64,000 bases of DNA, taken from Quercus robur. Its lineage: Eukaryota > Streptophyta > Magnoliopsida > Fagales > Fagaceae. The notes below the pieces were generated by a model. That model was not told the origin of the DNA. It did no database searches and was given only the letters and a program-made list of their open reading frames with translations. The position numbers and the translations under genes are program-made. Location: assembly GCF_932294415.1 (NCBI RefSeq), contig NC_065535.1, forward strand, positions 94,008,862-94,072,861. Direction: 5' to 3'. Shown piece after piece: positions 11,915 to 22,561 of the stretch (the stretch's first letter is position 1; every line of letters starts with the position of its first letter).

Positions 11915-13531
11915 TAAGTCACAGCATCCTGTGGGTCATGAACCTACAGCCATGCCATCCTCCCAGTTTTTCCTGGGAGGAGGTAATATTTGAGCTAAAG
12001 CTAATTGGTTTACGATACATGAATTTGTTCTAAAATTAGATCAATGAAATCTAGGGAAATGGGCAACTTTCAGCCTAAACGGAATGATTTCCCTGCCTAG
12101 AATATAGTGCTCTTGCAACTTGAATTTGGTTATTATGCTTGCATGTATTTACACATACTTACATATTATTACAATAACTGCTTCCCCCAATTTTCTTTAC
12201 TTTCATTCTTCTGTGAGAAAATCTTTATTGTTAATAAGGCGTTTTCTGAATGTCTGTAGAATGTAAAAATCCAGTTCGAGTGCACTTGCAGCTAAGTTTA
12301 GTTTAGATCTGTTAAAAAAAAGTAGGTTAGATTTCGTATGCCTTGCACAAACTAATTAACCACAAACTGGACCTTTAGCTTGTCTTACGAGCCTCCAGAG
12401 AGGCTACCGGGGTCTCTCCAATAAATTATTCTGTTACTCCAAGTTCTAGGGTACTGTTGATGGTGATTCTGAAGAGATGGCACTAGAGAGAGGAGTATAT
12501 TTTTGGAGCACTCATTGATTTCTCTTAGAAGCTTTACATAAGATTTTCTGTGCACTCATTGATTTCTCTTGTTAAGAGGAGTTTTAACTTAGTGAGGAGT
12601 TATCTACATAATCGTCTCATCCATTACTTGACATTGCTTATCAAGTCATCCTTAGTTTAAATTCAAACTTTTCTTAGTATACTAATCCATGTGGACAATC
12701 CATGGGTCGTAGGTCAGGTCCTGTATCTAACAAGATCTAATTGTATTGTTTCTGAAATGGCATTTGGTATTGGCCTAGAATATTGTACACTTACATAAAG
12801 CGTTCGTAATTCTCTTGTGACTGAGTGACATTATGAAGATTTGTTTCCTTGTATGGCACTAATCATTAAGCATAGCACTAATTGCTTTTTTGCCAACTAT
12901 AACATTAATAGTTTGTGATACTCTCTAATTTCATATGTTATTTTTTCAAAAACTTTCAATTTTAATTTTTTTTACAGAAAACTTCAAACATATACCATAC
13001 TTTTCTTCATTTAACACTGCAATAAGAGCACTGCAGAACAGTGTAGAAGATGTATTTCTCCTTTGAAGAAAAATGTGCGAACATAGCCTAAACCGTTGGT
13101 GTTATCAAGGCAATCTAATAAAAATATATACAGAATCAGTAGCATCTATAAATTTATCTCTACAGAATAGCATTCCTATGTTAAAATGTTCTGTTGATAT
13201 TAACTTCTCTGTTAATTCTTTCCATTTGTTGATGTATTTAAACCATCACCATGTGAGGAGAAAGAGTCAGTTGGTAGCTAAGAGTATAGAAACACTTGTT
13301 TTATTTATATGTTATAAAATAATGGAATGATTTTGATTGAAATGCTTCGAGTTGGTGTGTCCTTAAAAAAAAGAAAAAGGAAAGAAGACCTTATTGGGTG
13401 GAATATGGAACAAAGTTTATAAACAAACACGTTGAATGTTTTTGCAAACTATTATTTATTATCAGTGAGAAAAGAAAATGACTAGGAAAGACGGTAGGCT
13501 GTAAGAAACTTCCCCTCTGTGGTTAAAATCA
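10466..13531. other. MULE interior without clear genes
   Basis: AT-rich sequence with a SINE-like piece (11370-11450: GGTTCAAACCC box, then A-rich tail) and a T run (11883-11914). The open frames at 10904-11095 and 13073-13330 show no family signature and have composition like the non-coding surroundings. Confidence 0.3.
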
Positions 13532-13544
13532 TTGGAGGAGTTTT

Positions 13545-13729
13545 TATTTTTGATAACTAATCAAGCTCCGTTTAATCTCCCAGAAGCAGAAGCTGAATTA
13601 GTTGCAGGCTATAATGTAGAATATGCATGGGATGCGATCCTTAATAGTCCACTGTTGGCAGAAGCCAATGTCCTGGGGTCACGGGGACTCATTCTGACTG
13701 AAACAAGGGGTGGGTCTTTACCAACTTAA
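13545..13729 (+). pseudogene. Unidentified exon-like fragment
   Basis: An open frame with protein-like composition ([20 protein letters not shown], then [20 protein letters not shown]) stands out from AT-rich surroundings. I do not recognise the source protein. It is likely another captured host exon, with uncertain splice borders. Confidence 0.3.
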
Positions 13730-14188
13730 AAATATTCGATTTTAGGGAAACCAAAAAACATGAGTGCCTAGGACAAGCCTTTTTGAAAACTCAAGTGATA
13801 AGTTTTATTAAGAAATAGACATATGTAGCCCAAGTACACAGGAAGTATACAATAAGTAACTCTAAAGGTTCAATGATCAATAAAATCTAATAAGTTGGAA
13901 AATGAAAATAATCCTGCTGCTGTCATTGGTCATCCATTCAATTGTGGTTCCTCAAAACACCAATCTCAAATCTAAAGTGGTCGCTTCACACCTCTCAAAG
14001 CTTCTAAATTTCCTTTCTAGACAATTGTTAAGTTTTCTTACCTTACGTGTTTTGGACTTGTAATAGCCTTATCATGCAATTTTGTAGAATGTGCTACTAC
14101 GTTTGTGTTAGTTATGTTAGTTATGCTCTTAAGCATTTCACATTTTAAGGTCGGTAACTTTTCTTCGCTAATGGTTTTATCTTGCACA

Positions 14189-14402
14189 GAAGAAGAGAAT
14201 GGAGAAACCCAATCTGGACGAATTGTAGCACGATGTTACCAGTCGTGCAGTCAAATTCATCGACTACGGCATGATGGGTGATGGTTCCAAGTCTGAAAAC
14301 AAAAAAGAATTCAACACAAGTTGTTTAGGGAATTTCGCGAAGAATTTGGTCAGGAAGAGCCTGGGCGAAGGTGTAATGTTCCCTCCAAATCAACTACTTC
14401 CT
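14189..14402 (+). pseudogene. Unidentified exon-like fragment
   Basis: After TTGCACAG (acceptor-like, ending 14189) a reading frame with one early stop continues as VKFIDYGMMGDGSKSENKKE and on to LGEGVMFPPNQLLPVFIVG. It looks like decayed coding sequence of a host gene. Family unknown. It may belong with the fragment at 13545-13729, but nothing proves it. Confidence 0.3.
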
Positions 14403-14721
14403 GTTTTTATTGTAGGTTAAAGCTTAGTCATTGCTTTTCGAGATCTTTTTTATTGGGTTATTACTGTGACTTTTTTGATTACAATATTATGAGACAACAA
14501 CTGTGGAATTTGGATGAGTATGATCTTCTATACAAGAAATACAAATTGTGCAATTTGGATAAGTATCACGTATCAATTAATTATATTGCAATGACCTCTA
14601 TTTCGAAGCATACAATATATAGGCAAAGGAGAGTGATTGACCATTATATACATATTACTAATAGATTTGTAAAAAAAAATAAAAAATAAATTGCCACAGA
14701 TTGAGAAAAATGGAAGAAATT

Positions 14722-15070
14722 TTGTTTTTTTTTGATAAGTAAGAAAGATATATATTAAAAGGTACCTCATGAAAACACAAGGCAGAACAGAGAATAAGAC
14801 TGGAAACAAACAAAAAATAGAGACAATGAGATAACTGAAACAAGAAAACAAACGGAGACAACAAAGAGCATATTAATTACAGAGAAGATAACTACGGAAC
14901 ATAGGGATAGAATCACTAGAGGTGAGTCCCCAAGCCTTAGACCAATCAATAAGAGAGCCACTAAAATAAGCGAGCAACTAGTCATCGGACTTGTCCCTAT
15001 CCTGAAAAGTACGCCAATTACGCTCCCTCCAAATACACCACAATAGGCACACCGGAAGTAGATAAAAATG
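14722..15070 (-). mobile_element. LINE (L1-type) 3' end
   Basis: The minus strand encodes PVCLLWCIWRERNWRTFQDR, the conserved WRERN motif near the C-terminus of plant L1 ORF2 (zf-RVT region). It is followed by a short 3' UTR ending in TTACTTATCAAAAAAAA. The element is strongly 5'-truncated, as is usual for LINE insertions. Confidence 0.75.
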
Positions 15071-15895
15071 GAACAATTATTACTAAAGAATAGACTAACT
15101 TCTACGGGTAAAAACCTAAAACGCGGGGGTTTTTTTATTTAAATTTTTTTTCCTTTAAAGATAAAATTGTAAAATCATGGAGAAAATTGCTTGTAAATAA
15201 TAGGCAAAATTTTAGGAATAAAAATACCGGGTAAAAACGTTTTTTTTTCCTCTTCTGTTTAAAGTTATAATTATAAAATCATATCCAAAATGGCTTCTAA
15301 ATAATAGGCAAACTTTTAGGAATAAAATTACCTAAACATGGGTTTTAAATTTTTTTTTTTTTTTTTGCTTGAAATTGTAAAAAAATTATCAACACAACGT
15401 TCAAGGATCACAATTGATTAACTGAAACAATAAAAGTAATGCATTTATTTTTCACCAAAACTCTATTGGATATTGTTATCCTTAAACATAGCAATTTATC
15501 CTTAACAATATTGCACAACTCCAAAATCCTGAATCTCAACCGTGGAACATAATAACGAATGTTAAAAAATAAATGTAAAACACAAAGATAATTTAGGATT
15601 CTAAAATCCTAAAACATTTTATTTATTTATTTTACTTGTAAATAATGGGAAACTGTGCTGGTTAGTAGGCCATTTTTATTGAGAATCTGAAATCCTAAAA
15701 TTTATTCCATACTTATTGCATTATTATGTAATAACTAAATTATTTTGATTTTTCTTATTGCATGGAAGACCTATTGCATAAATTTGTTTTAAACTTTATT
15801 CCTTTAACTTCCCAAATGCAGGTCCTTTATGGGCTAGAGTCTGTAGGTCTGTTATGGGCTGGACTATGAAGGTCCTTTAAATTTTATGATTGTTT

Positions 15896-16230
15896 TCCTG
15901 GTCGATGCATGTTCTGGCGCTCATGCATACGGTGCTGAAGCAAATGCATCTTCTGCATCGAATGTTGACGAGCTTCATCAAGAAATCTCAGTTCGTTCAG
16001 CAGTAGTCATAATTCCATTGATTATTGTGTGGACACACACACATATTCCTTGGAGTATTTTCAAGAAAATCCAAAGAGGATGTACAAGAGAAGAAGATGT
16101 TGCTGGAAAAGCTACAAGTCAAAATGAATGAAGCAGAAGCAAAGGCCAACAAGCTTAAAGTGTCATTGGAGAATCTATGTGGTATACTAACAAGGTTTTT
16201 ATGAACTATATTTTGTTTTTATTATAAATA
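15896..16230 (+). repeat. Left arm of inverted duplication (SMC6-like fragment)
   Basis: This roughly 335-bp stretch recurs in inverted orientation at 17615-17949, about 95% identical by eye. In the better kept copy (minus strand) it holds an exon ending DELHQEIS at a GTGAGT donor, a short intron, and an exon encoding a coiled coil: KYIEEVQEKKMLLEKLQVRM, then NEAEAKANKLKVSLENLC. This resembles the coiled-coil arm of plant SMC6 (SMC5/6 DNA-repair complex), a tentative match from memory. The left arm has small changes at both splice borders. Confidence 0.6.
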
Positions 16231-17001
16231 AATGTGAACAAGTTGAGATCTGCTGGGTGTAGAGTGAAAATATGGATTGTAGATTGGTTTGCCCAGCTAA
16301 CCAATAAGATGGGAGGTCAGTTGAGGAAAATTGATGTTGTTGGGCGCTACCTCATTCAGATTTGGAAGGCCGTTGGGATGGATACTGATGGAGGGAAGGT
16401 GGAGTTTCTGCGGTCGTGGAACGATAAACCGAATCAAGCTCATGAGTACTAGCCTCTTGTGATGGATATAGCACAAAGGAATACGGTTTCAAGGATAAAA
16501 ACGTGAATTATGGTATGATGATTATTATTATTACTTTAATATGCTGGTGATGTAGTCGTTATTTTTACTTCTATTATATTTTGCTGCAGGTGTCGTCACA
16601 TTATGGGTCGAAGTGATGAGGACGAGTTCACTGCAGCACAAATGTTCTACCCACGCATGCAATGTGCTTATGTGTGGTCTTTATTTGTTTTGCTTACTCG
16701 TAATTTACAAACATGTTACCCAGTTTACAACAAGGTCAGGAGAAGATGTCGAAAAGTGATCCACTATCTTCAACTTTTATGGAAGATGACGAGGTAGGGT
16801 GCATGTATAGGGGTATCAAATTGCCATATAGGGGGCTACATACTGTTTTCTTTATTAGTTGCGCATAGCATAATGATACTGAAATCAACACCTAAATTCC
16901 TTAACTCTGTGCTCTACCATCTTTGTTCTGTCTATTTGTAGCGTGTAAGAGAACAGTTCAAGCATGACAATAATGCAAAAGATCTTTTGAAAAGAGTTAA
17001 G
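16231..17001 (+). pseudogene. Captured tyrosyl-tRNA synthetase fragment
   Basis: Four blocks read as cytosolic plant TyrRS. First, NKLRSAGCRVKIWIVDWFAQ, then LTNKMGGQLRKIDVVGRYLI and a VEFL block (16234-16450). Second, after an intron with TGCTGCAG acceptor, CRHIMGRSDEDEFTAAQMFY (16591-16680). Third, QGQEKMSKSDP with the class I KMSKS signature (16729-16797). Fourth, RVREQFKHDNNAKDLLKRVK (16942-17001). There is a stop after HEY in the first block, and the 5' end abuts the SMC6-like arm at 16230. Introns are kept, so this is DNA capture, not a retrocopy. It cannot make an enzyme. Confidence 0.75.
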
Positions 17002-17089
17002 GTATGGTTGATTGGCTTTTAAAATTAATTTCTTTTAATAATGCGTTTTGAAAATGTTAAGAGTGAGAATTAGCAGTTGCACATATAAA

Positions 17090-17245
17090 TCGTGCCTTGA
17101 ATCAAGCCTTGCTCTAGTGGTCTGAATTAGCAGTTGCACTAGTGGTCAAGCCTTGTTGCAATGACAAGTGCCTTTCACCAAAAGAGGTTGTGGGTTCAAC
17201 CTTAACCACTGAAAAACCCCACAAATATAACTAAGTTTTGTGCAC
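17090..17245 (+). mobile_element. SINE-like element
   Basis: The sequence contains CTAGTGGTCAAGCCTTG and, downstream, AGAGGTTGTGGGTTCAACC, which fits a tRNA-type B box (GGTTCAA). Part of the start is duplicated just upstream. A short, probably 3'-truncated SINE is the best reading. Confidence 0.4.
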
Positions 17246-17614
17246 TTAGTACTACGACGTTGCAGCCAGTTGTATTCCTTCATTGAGAAACATAGTCGTT
17301 TTAGGCAAGTATTAGATTCAATGTTTTTTAAAAAAAAACTATTATGACATACATATTCAAAATTTCAATTGCATTGGGTTTTGATTAGAATGATTGCGTT
17401 ATTTGTAGGCACAGATATCACTGTTATATCAAACCTCTGGAAGCATTGGAAGGTGAAGAGTCCAGGAAAAGAAGGCAGACCGCTTCTTCATCATGTAGGG
17501 CTTGTTCAAGCTTTATCAGATCATGTTCTACTTTTTCCTACGATATATATTTCCCATCGTCTGATTGCGCTCTAACATACCCTTATGGAAGAAAAATGTC
17601 TTCAATGATTGGAA

Positions 17615-17949
17615 TTATTTATAATAAAAACAAAATATGAAATGTAAAAACCTTGTTAGTATACCGCATAGATTCTCCAATGACACTTTAAGCTTGTTGG
17701 CCTTTGCTTCTGCTTCATTCATTCTGACTTGTAGCTTTTCCAGCAACATCTTCTTCTCTTGTACCTCCTCTATGTATTTTCTAGAAAATACTCCAACGAA
17801 TATGTGTGTGTGTCCACACAATAATCAATGGAATTATGACTACTGCTGAACTCACTGAGATTTCTTGATGAAGCTCGTCAACATTCGATGCAGAAGATGC
17901 ATTTGCTTCAGCACCGTATGCATGAGCGCCAGAACATGCATCGACCAGG
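17615..17949 (-). repeat. Right arm of inverted duplication (SMC6-like fragment)
   Basis: Inverted copy of 15896-16230. Here the exon borders are intact: donor GTGAGT after HQEIS, acceptor TTTCTAG before the KYIEEVQEKK exon, and GTATAC after ENLC. The retained intron shows that the capture was at DNA level. Confidence 0.6.
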
Positions 17950-18548
17950 GAAAAATTGATAAAGACATAAATAATGTAAGTTGGATTTACATTTGATAAA
18001 GACATACATAATGAATGATAGATTTTTGTTTTTTGCATTATATGGGAAATGTGATAAAATTATTCTGTTTGTGATTTGTATTAGGTACCATCATGACGAT
18101 TTCAAAGGACCGAGTAAAGCCATCCCCAATGCCTGACAGTTGGAAGTTAAAAGGGTGGATAACTTTCTTTTCCGTGCCATTTCTTAGTGTGATTGCAAAT
18201 TTTGTATAGAGCGAACAATGTATTGAGATGTGGATATTTAAGCCTTGATTGGCAGGAATTTTATGTTTTGTATAGAGAGAACTATGTAGTTGATACATTT
18301 TTTGGATCAAAACCTTGTGTCTCATATTATTTGGAGTTAAGATCATTTCACTATATTGTGAAAAGCACTCATTTGGTGTTATGGAGTGGAATAGTTTATT
18401 CAATGCAATGCATCTATAGGTTACTCATATTTAATAGTTTATTCAGAAGTTTTTCCCTTAAACAGTTATAAAAAGCTCATTTGTAGAGAAGAACAACAAT
18501 TGTGACCTTTAAAATTTTTAAATACATAAAATAAACAAATTTAAATTT

Positions 18549-19139
18549 CCAGTGGAACTCGAGTCTATGAAACTCGAGTTCCACTGGTGCCTCTCTGACT
18601 AAACAGAGCAAAACGGAGGAAAAAAAATTCCAGTGGAACTCGAGTCTATAAAACTCGCGAACCATCTGGAACTCGAGTTTCATAGACTCGAGTTCCACTG
18701 GAAATTTTTTTTTCCCCCTTGGTTTTGCTCTGTTTACTCAGAGAGGCCCAATAGGGTGCTCTGTTTTTTCCAGTGGAACTCGAGTTTCATAGACTCGAGT
18801 TCCACTGGAAAAAAATTTTCCCTTGGTTTTGCTCTGTTTACTCAGAGAGGCCCAATAGGATGCTCTGTTTTTTCCAGTGGAACTCGAGTTTCATAGACTC
18901 GAGTTTCACTGGAAAATTTTTTTTCTATGTTTTGCTCTGTTTACTCAGAGAGGTCCAAGAGGCTTGCTCTGTTTTCCTCTGTTTTTCCCAGTGGAACTCG
19001 AGTTTTATAGACTCGAGTTCTAGTAGGAAATTTTTTCTCCTGGTTTTGCTCTGTTTACTCAGAGAGGTCCAAGAGGCTTGCTCTGTTTTCCTCTGTTTTT
19101 TCCAGTAGAACTCGAGTTTCATAGACTCGAGTTCTATGG
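18549..19139. repeat. Array of six long perfect or near-perfect hairpins
   Basis: Units at 18549-18587, 18630-18701, 18770-18808, 18874-18912, 18988-19027 and 19102-19139. A typical unit has 16-bp arms CCAGTGGAACTCGAGT and the exact complement, around a 7-base loop (TTCATAG type). Spacers of about 65-75 bp repeat TTTTGCTCTGTTTACTCAGA. From 18770 on the units are direct repeats every 104-114 bp. The first spacer is inverted about an axis near 18665. The array lies between the convergent genes, 3' of the transposase. Its CTCGAG core is shared with the terminal palindromes of the same MULE. Confidence 0.85.
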
Positions 19140-19771
19140 AAATTTTTTTTTTTTTTTTGTTTTGCTCTGTTTTCCTCTGCTCATTCCAGGAATCATTCAC
19201 TGGGGAATTTTTTCTTTCATTTTTCCTGGTTATGCAGACAAACCAGAAACTGAAACGTGTGCAAGCACCAGGTGAGAAGCAAAGATAAACAAACTACGAA
19301 TATAATCCATAAACCCTCATTTAGAGGCAAAGAAGCTAAGAATGTAAATACACGTACATTACATCAAACGAAACTACTAAAACTTCTACGCTCTCTGTAT
19401 AAACATGGTTTTACAATGCAAAATGCAGTTACATCGCAAGAAAAGGCATTCTCAATATCAACATCCTAAACATGCCCAACCACGCTTAATTTGCAGTTCT
19501 AACCATACTATTGAAATCACAATCTTCATAGGCATACATTCAATAGAGATTTACAAGTACATTCAACAAAAACCAAAAAGTTCACATAGACCCAATACAA
19601 CGTAGTCACTTTTCCTAACATCGGCTGTCCACACAACAAAAACATCGTCCTTGGAAGCATGCCTGAAAAACGTAGAGTAATCACATTAGGGGAAAAGATA
19701 GTAAACATTAGGTCAACATAGAATGAACAACAAATATTTAACCGATGTATAAGTATTTGCCATCTACCTAC
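19140..19771. other. 3' flank of the transposase gene
   Basis: Probable 3' UTR and spacer of the minus-strand transposase gene. I see no further coding sequence and no clear terminator signal. Confidence 0.35.
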
Positions 19772-22561
19772 CTAGTGTGGAACATGACCGCTTGTGGAAG
19801 CGCCACGGGACTGCGGACATTTTCTGCGGTTATGACCAGAAGCATGACACAGTCCACATGTCTGCTTGGACTGACTCTCTATCAAATCTGCATCCTCCCT
19901 CCGCCATCCCGGTTCTCGAACCTTATTCCTCACTCCATCCATCTCATTCCTTATTCTCGACTTCACTGGTCGACCTTTGGCCCGCAACAATGCTGGATTA
20001 GGCAACCACTTTGGCCCTATGGGATCCCTCCACAAAGCCATCGACTTAGGAACCACAAATGCATGCTCATAAGTGTTAATGGCATTGTTCAAACCATAAC
20101 ACGGGTGAATAAATGTGGTCGAATCAATATTTAAATAGTCACATACTCTAATTGCATGTGAACACGGGATCCCTATGTTTTGCCATTTCCCACAACTGCA
20201 TGTTCTTTCCTGTAACCGAACTTCATAACTGTGGTTTCCCCCTCCTGCACTACACGTGTTGATTTGGGTAACTATTTGAAATATCAGCTCTTCATTGCTA
20301 AATGGCTTGAGATAATGTTTCTCAGATTTGCTCTTATTCTCATCCCACTTGAAGAAGGCATATTTACTCCATTTCTTACCCTCTGAGAACTCAAAAAGGT
20401 ATTCTTTGCGACGGTCGTGGAAATAACTGACAAGTTTGTTCCAAGTGAACTCAACCAACGCGGCAATAGGAAGGCCCCGTGCACCTTTCAATACACCATT
20501 GAAGCACTCTGATATATTGGTTGTCATTGCCCCAAAACGTCTCCCACCATCATGTGACTGGGTCCACATATCCACTGACTCGCCCATTAGGTATGTGTAT
20601 GGAAGATAATCTTGATTCTTTTCCTTGCCATCCTTCCCCGTCAACTTCTTCTTATTTCTAATGGCCTCAATTTCCGCCTGCTTAATGGTCTCCATTATGG
20701 AGGTAAATTTCACTGCCTGACTAGCATATCCAGCTTTCAACGCCGCTGACTTCAGAGTCGAGTTCTGAAAATGTGTGTTAAAGTTGCTAGCAACATGTCG
20801 AAGGCAATATCTATGAAATACCAGTGCTCTTCCATCATCCCTTCTAGGCCAGTTTGCAATGGCGTTTTTGATACCGAGATGTCGGTCAGAAATTATGCAA
20901 ATGCCTTCGTTAGGTATCACGCGGCCAATCGCATCTCTGAGACATTGTAAAAACCACCTCCAACTAGACCCTGACTCAGAATCCACAATAGCAAAGGCAA
21001 GAGGGAATACCTTGTTGTTAGCGTCGGTTGCCATTGCAACCAACAACTTTCCCTGATATTTACCATACAGATGAGTCCCATCAATACTGATAACCGGCTT
21101 GCAATATTTGAATCCATCAATGCTTGGACCGAAAGACCAAAACACATAATTCAAAAATACTGTGTCATCTTCACCGGTGGATGTGGTACGATAGAACACC
21201 TGGGTAGTCGGATCCTGATCAATATATGCCATTAGCAACTTTTGCAACCTTTGATAAGACTCTTCCCAATTCCCAAACATCTTCTCAATCGCCTTTTGTT
21301 TCGCATCCCACACCTTGTAGTAAGAAGGCTTTTGTCCCTCATATTTCGACTCTATCATAGATCTGAGATGCTTAATTGGGGTAGTGTGATCCTCACATAA
21401 CTTCTTAAGGATGTCATCTGCAATAAATTTACAACTCATCATTCTACCATCATTTCGCACCCCAGTCCGTATACACGTGTGAGGACCCTTGTACACGGTG
21501 ACTATCCATAGATTGTGGAACTTGGGCTTCTTGACTACGCAGACATACCACGTGCATGACTCATCAACACATTTCGCACAAAGTTTTGTCGTGGTTGACC
21601 TACTGATCAAAAAATGTTTGTTTTCCTTGAGGGCACACTTTGTTAATACGCGTTGCACCTCCATTTTATTGGCAAAAGTCAAGCCTTTGCACAAATTCAT
21701 CCCCTCAATCCAACTAGACACAAATGGTGTCTCAATATGTGAAGGATCAACAAAATTTTCCCAAGTATTTTCATAAAATGACAAGGCAGGTGGTGAGTAC
21801 ACAGGGATTGTGTCCGTAATGTTTTGGACACTAAGAAAATTGTATGCATCAGGTTGACTACCTTCCAATGTCTCATCGTCATCAATGTCCCTCTCAAAGT
21901 CCCTAAAGTCCCCTTGTTCAATCCTGTCTTCAATCTCATCTCTATCGCCAAAATCTTCACCATTAATGGCAATATTTTCATCAACATAGTCATCATCATC
22001 ATCCTGATCCTCGTCCTCATCATCATAATCATCATCATTCTCATCCTTATCCTCATCCTCATGATCATCATCATCATCATCGGCATGAACATCTTCATCG
22101 GCATGAACATCAGCATGCTCTACATGTGTAAAATACTGGTATTGAGCATCTGGAACTGTAACTTGTAAACTTGTTTGTGTTTGTTGGATTTCCTCAATAC
22201 TAACTTCTGCACGTGGCTCCAACTGTATGTACAACTCAATGTTAGTTACTTCAGGTATTCTCTCCAACTTGTCAAACATGATCTTCACATGTTTGTCTGA
22301 TTCTATCGCCATGTACTTGTAATTAATCCGGTGCTTCAGGATTTCATTTGGCATGCGATAAGTAATGTGTATGTTGTGCACAGCAGGGTTCTCACACAAC
22401 TCTTCCATAACCATCATATTCAATTGATCAAGGGTCTTCAACCTACGATCAATTTGGGTATAATAGGTCTTTATACCCGGCCCTTCAAATGGCAATCCCT
22501 TGTTCGCATTGGCATTCTTCAACGGACCACCGTGGTATATGATTATATCAATTTCAGGCAT
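19772..22561 (-). CDS. Mutator-like (MURA-type) transposase, intact 929-residue frame
   Basis: A single uninterrupted exon. Order of parts: an N-terminal ubiquitin-like/PB1-like region (1-120), a long Asp/Glu tract (about 151-235), a WRKY-GCM1/FLYWCH-type zinc finger (C331, C336, H361, C363), and the MULE DDE nuclease core. Candidate catalytic residues are D494 (ISIDGTHLYG), D559 (IISDRHLGIK) and E685 (TNISECFNGV). Then come a SWIM zinc finger (C788-S-C790 with C800-S-H802) and a C-terminal zinc knuckle CGLCHASGHNRRKC (902-915). The enzyme would bind the element's ends and cut and rejoin DNA in the nucleus. The acceptor TGTAACAG lies 8 bases before the start codon, so the leader is spliced. 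Its length and complete domain set suggest a young or constrained gene. It converges on the PMD gene. Confidence 0.95.
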   Translation of the reverse strand: MPEIDIIIYHGGPLKNANANKGLPFEGPGIKTYYTQIDRRLKTLDQLNMMVMEELCENPAVHNIHITYRMPNEILKHRINYKYMAIESDKHVKIMFDKLERIPEVTNIELYIQLEPRAEVSIEEIQQTQTSLQVTVPDAQYQYFTHVEHADVHADEDVHADDDDDDHEDEDKDENDDDYDDEDEDQDDDDDYVDENIAINGEDFGDRDEIEDRIEQGDFRDFERDIDDDETLEGSQPDAYNFLSVQNITDTIPVYSPPALSFYENTWENFVDPSHIETPFVSSWIEGMNLCKGLTFANKMEVQRVLTKCALKENKHFLISRSTTTKLCAKCVDESCTWYVCVVKKPKFHNLWIVTVYKGPHTCIRTGVRNDGRMMSCKFIADDILKKLCEDHTTPIKHLRSMIESKYEGQKPSYYKVWDAKQKAIEKMFGNWEESYQRLQKLLMAYIDQDPTTQVFYRTTSTGEDDTVFLNYVFWSFGPSIDGFKYCKPVISIDGTHLYGKYQGKLLVAMATDANNKVFPLAFAIVDSESGSSWRWFLQCLRDAIGRVIPNEGICIISDRHLGIKNAIANWPRRDDGRALVFHRYCLRHVASNFNTHFQNSTLKSAALKAGYASQAVKFTSIMETIKQAEIEAIRNKKKLTGKDGKEKNQDYLPYTYLMGESVDMWTQSHDGGRRFGAMTTNISECFNGVLKGARGLPIAALVEFTWNKLVSYFHDRRKEYLFEFSEGKKWSKYAFFKWDENKSKSEKHYLKPFSNEELIFQIVTQINTCSAGGGNHSYEVRLQERTCSCGKWQNIGIPCSHAIRVCDYLNIDSTTFIHPCYGLNNAINTYEHAFVVPKSMALWRDPIGPKWLPNPALLRAKGRPVKSRIRNEMDGVRNKVREPGWRREDADLIESQSKQTCGLCHASGHNRRKCPQSRGASTSGHVPH

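Noticed and set aside
14573-14985. Hydrophobic frames on the minus strand (68-92 residues)
   Set aside because: They lie in the 3' UTR and tail of a truncated LINE in the wrong frame.
18477-19275. Frames with repeated ELEFHRLEFHW and similar words
   Set aside because: They come from the hairpin array, and both strands look alike because the units are palindromes.
21697-22168. Met-rich (-) and Ile-rich (+) frames
   Set aside because: Shadows of the GAT/GAC-rich tract encoding the acidic region of the transposase.
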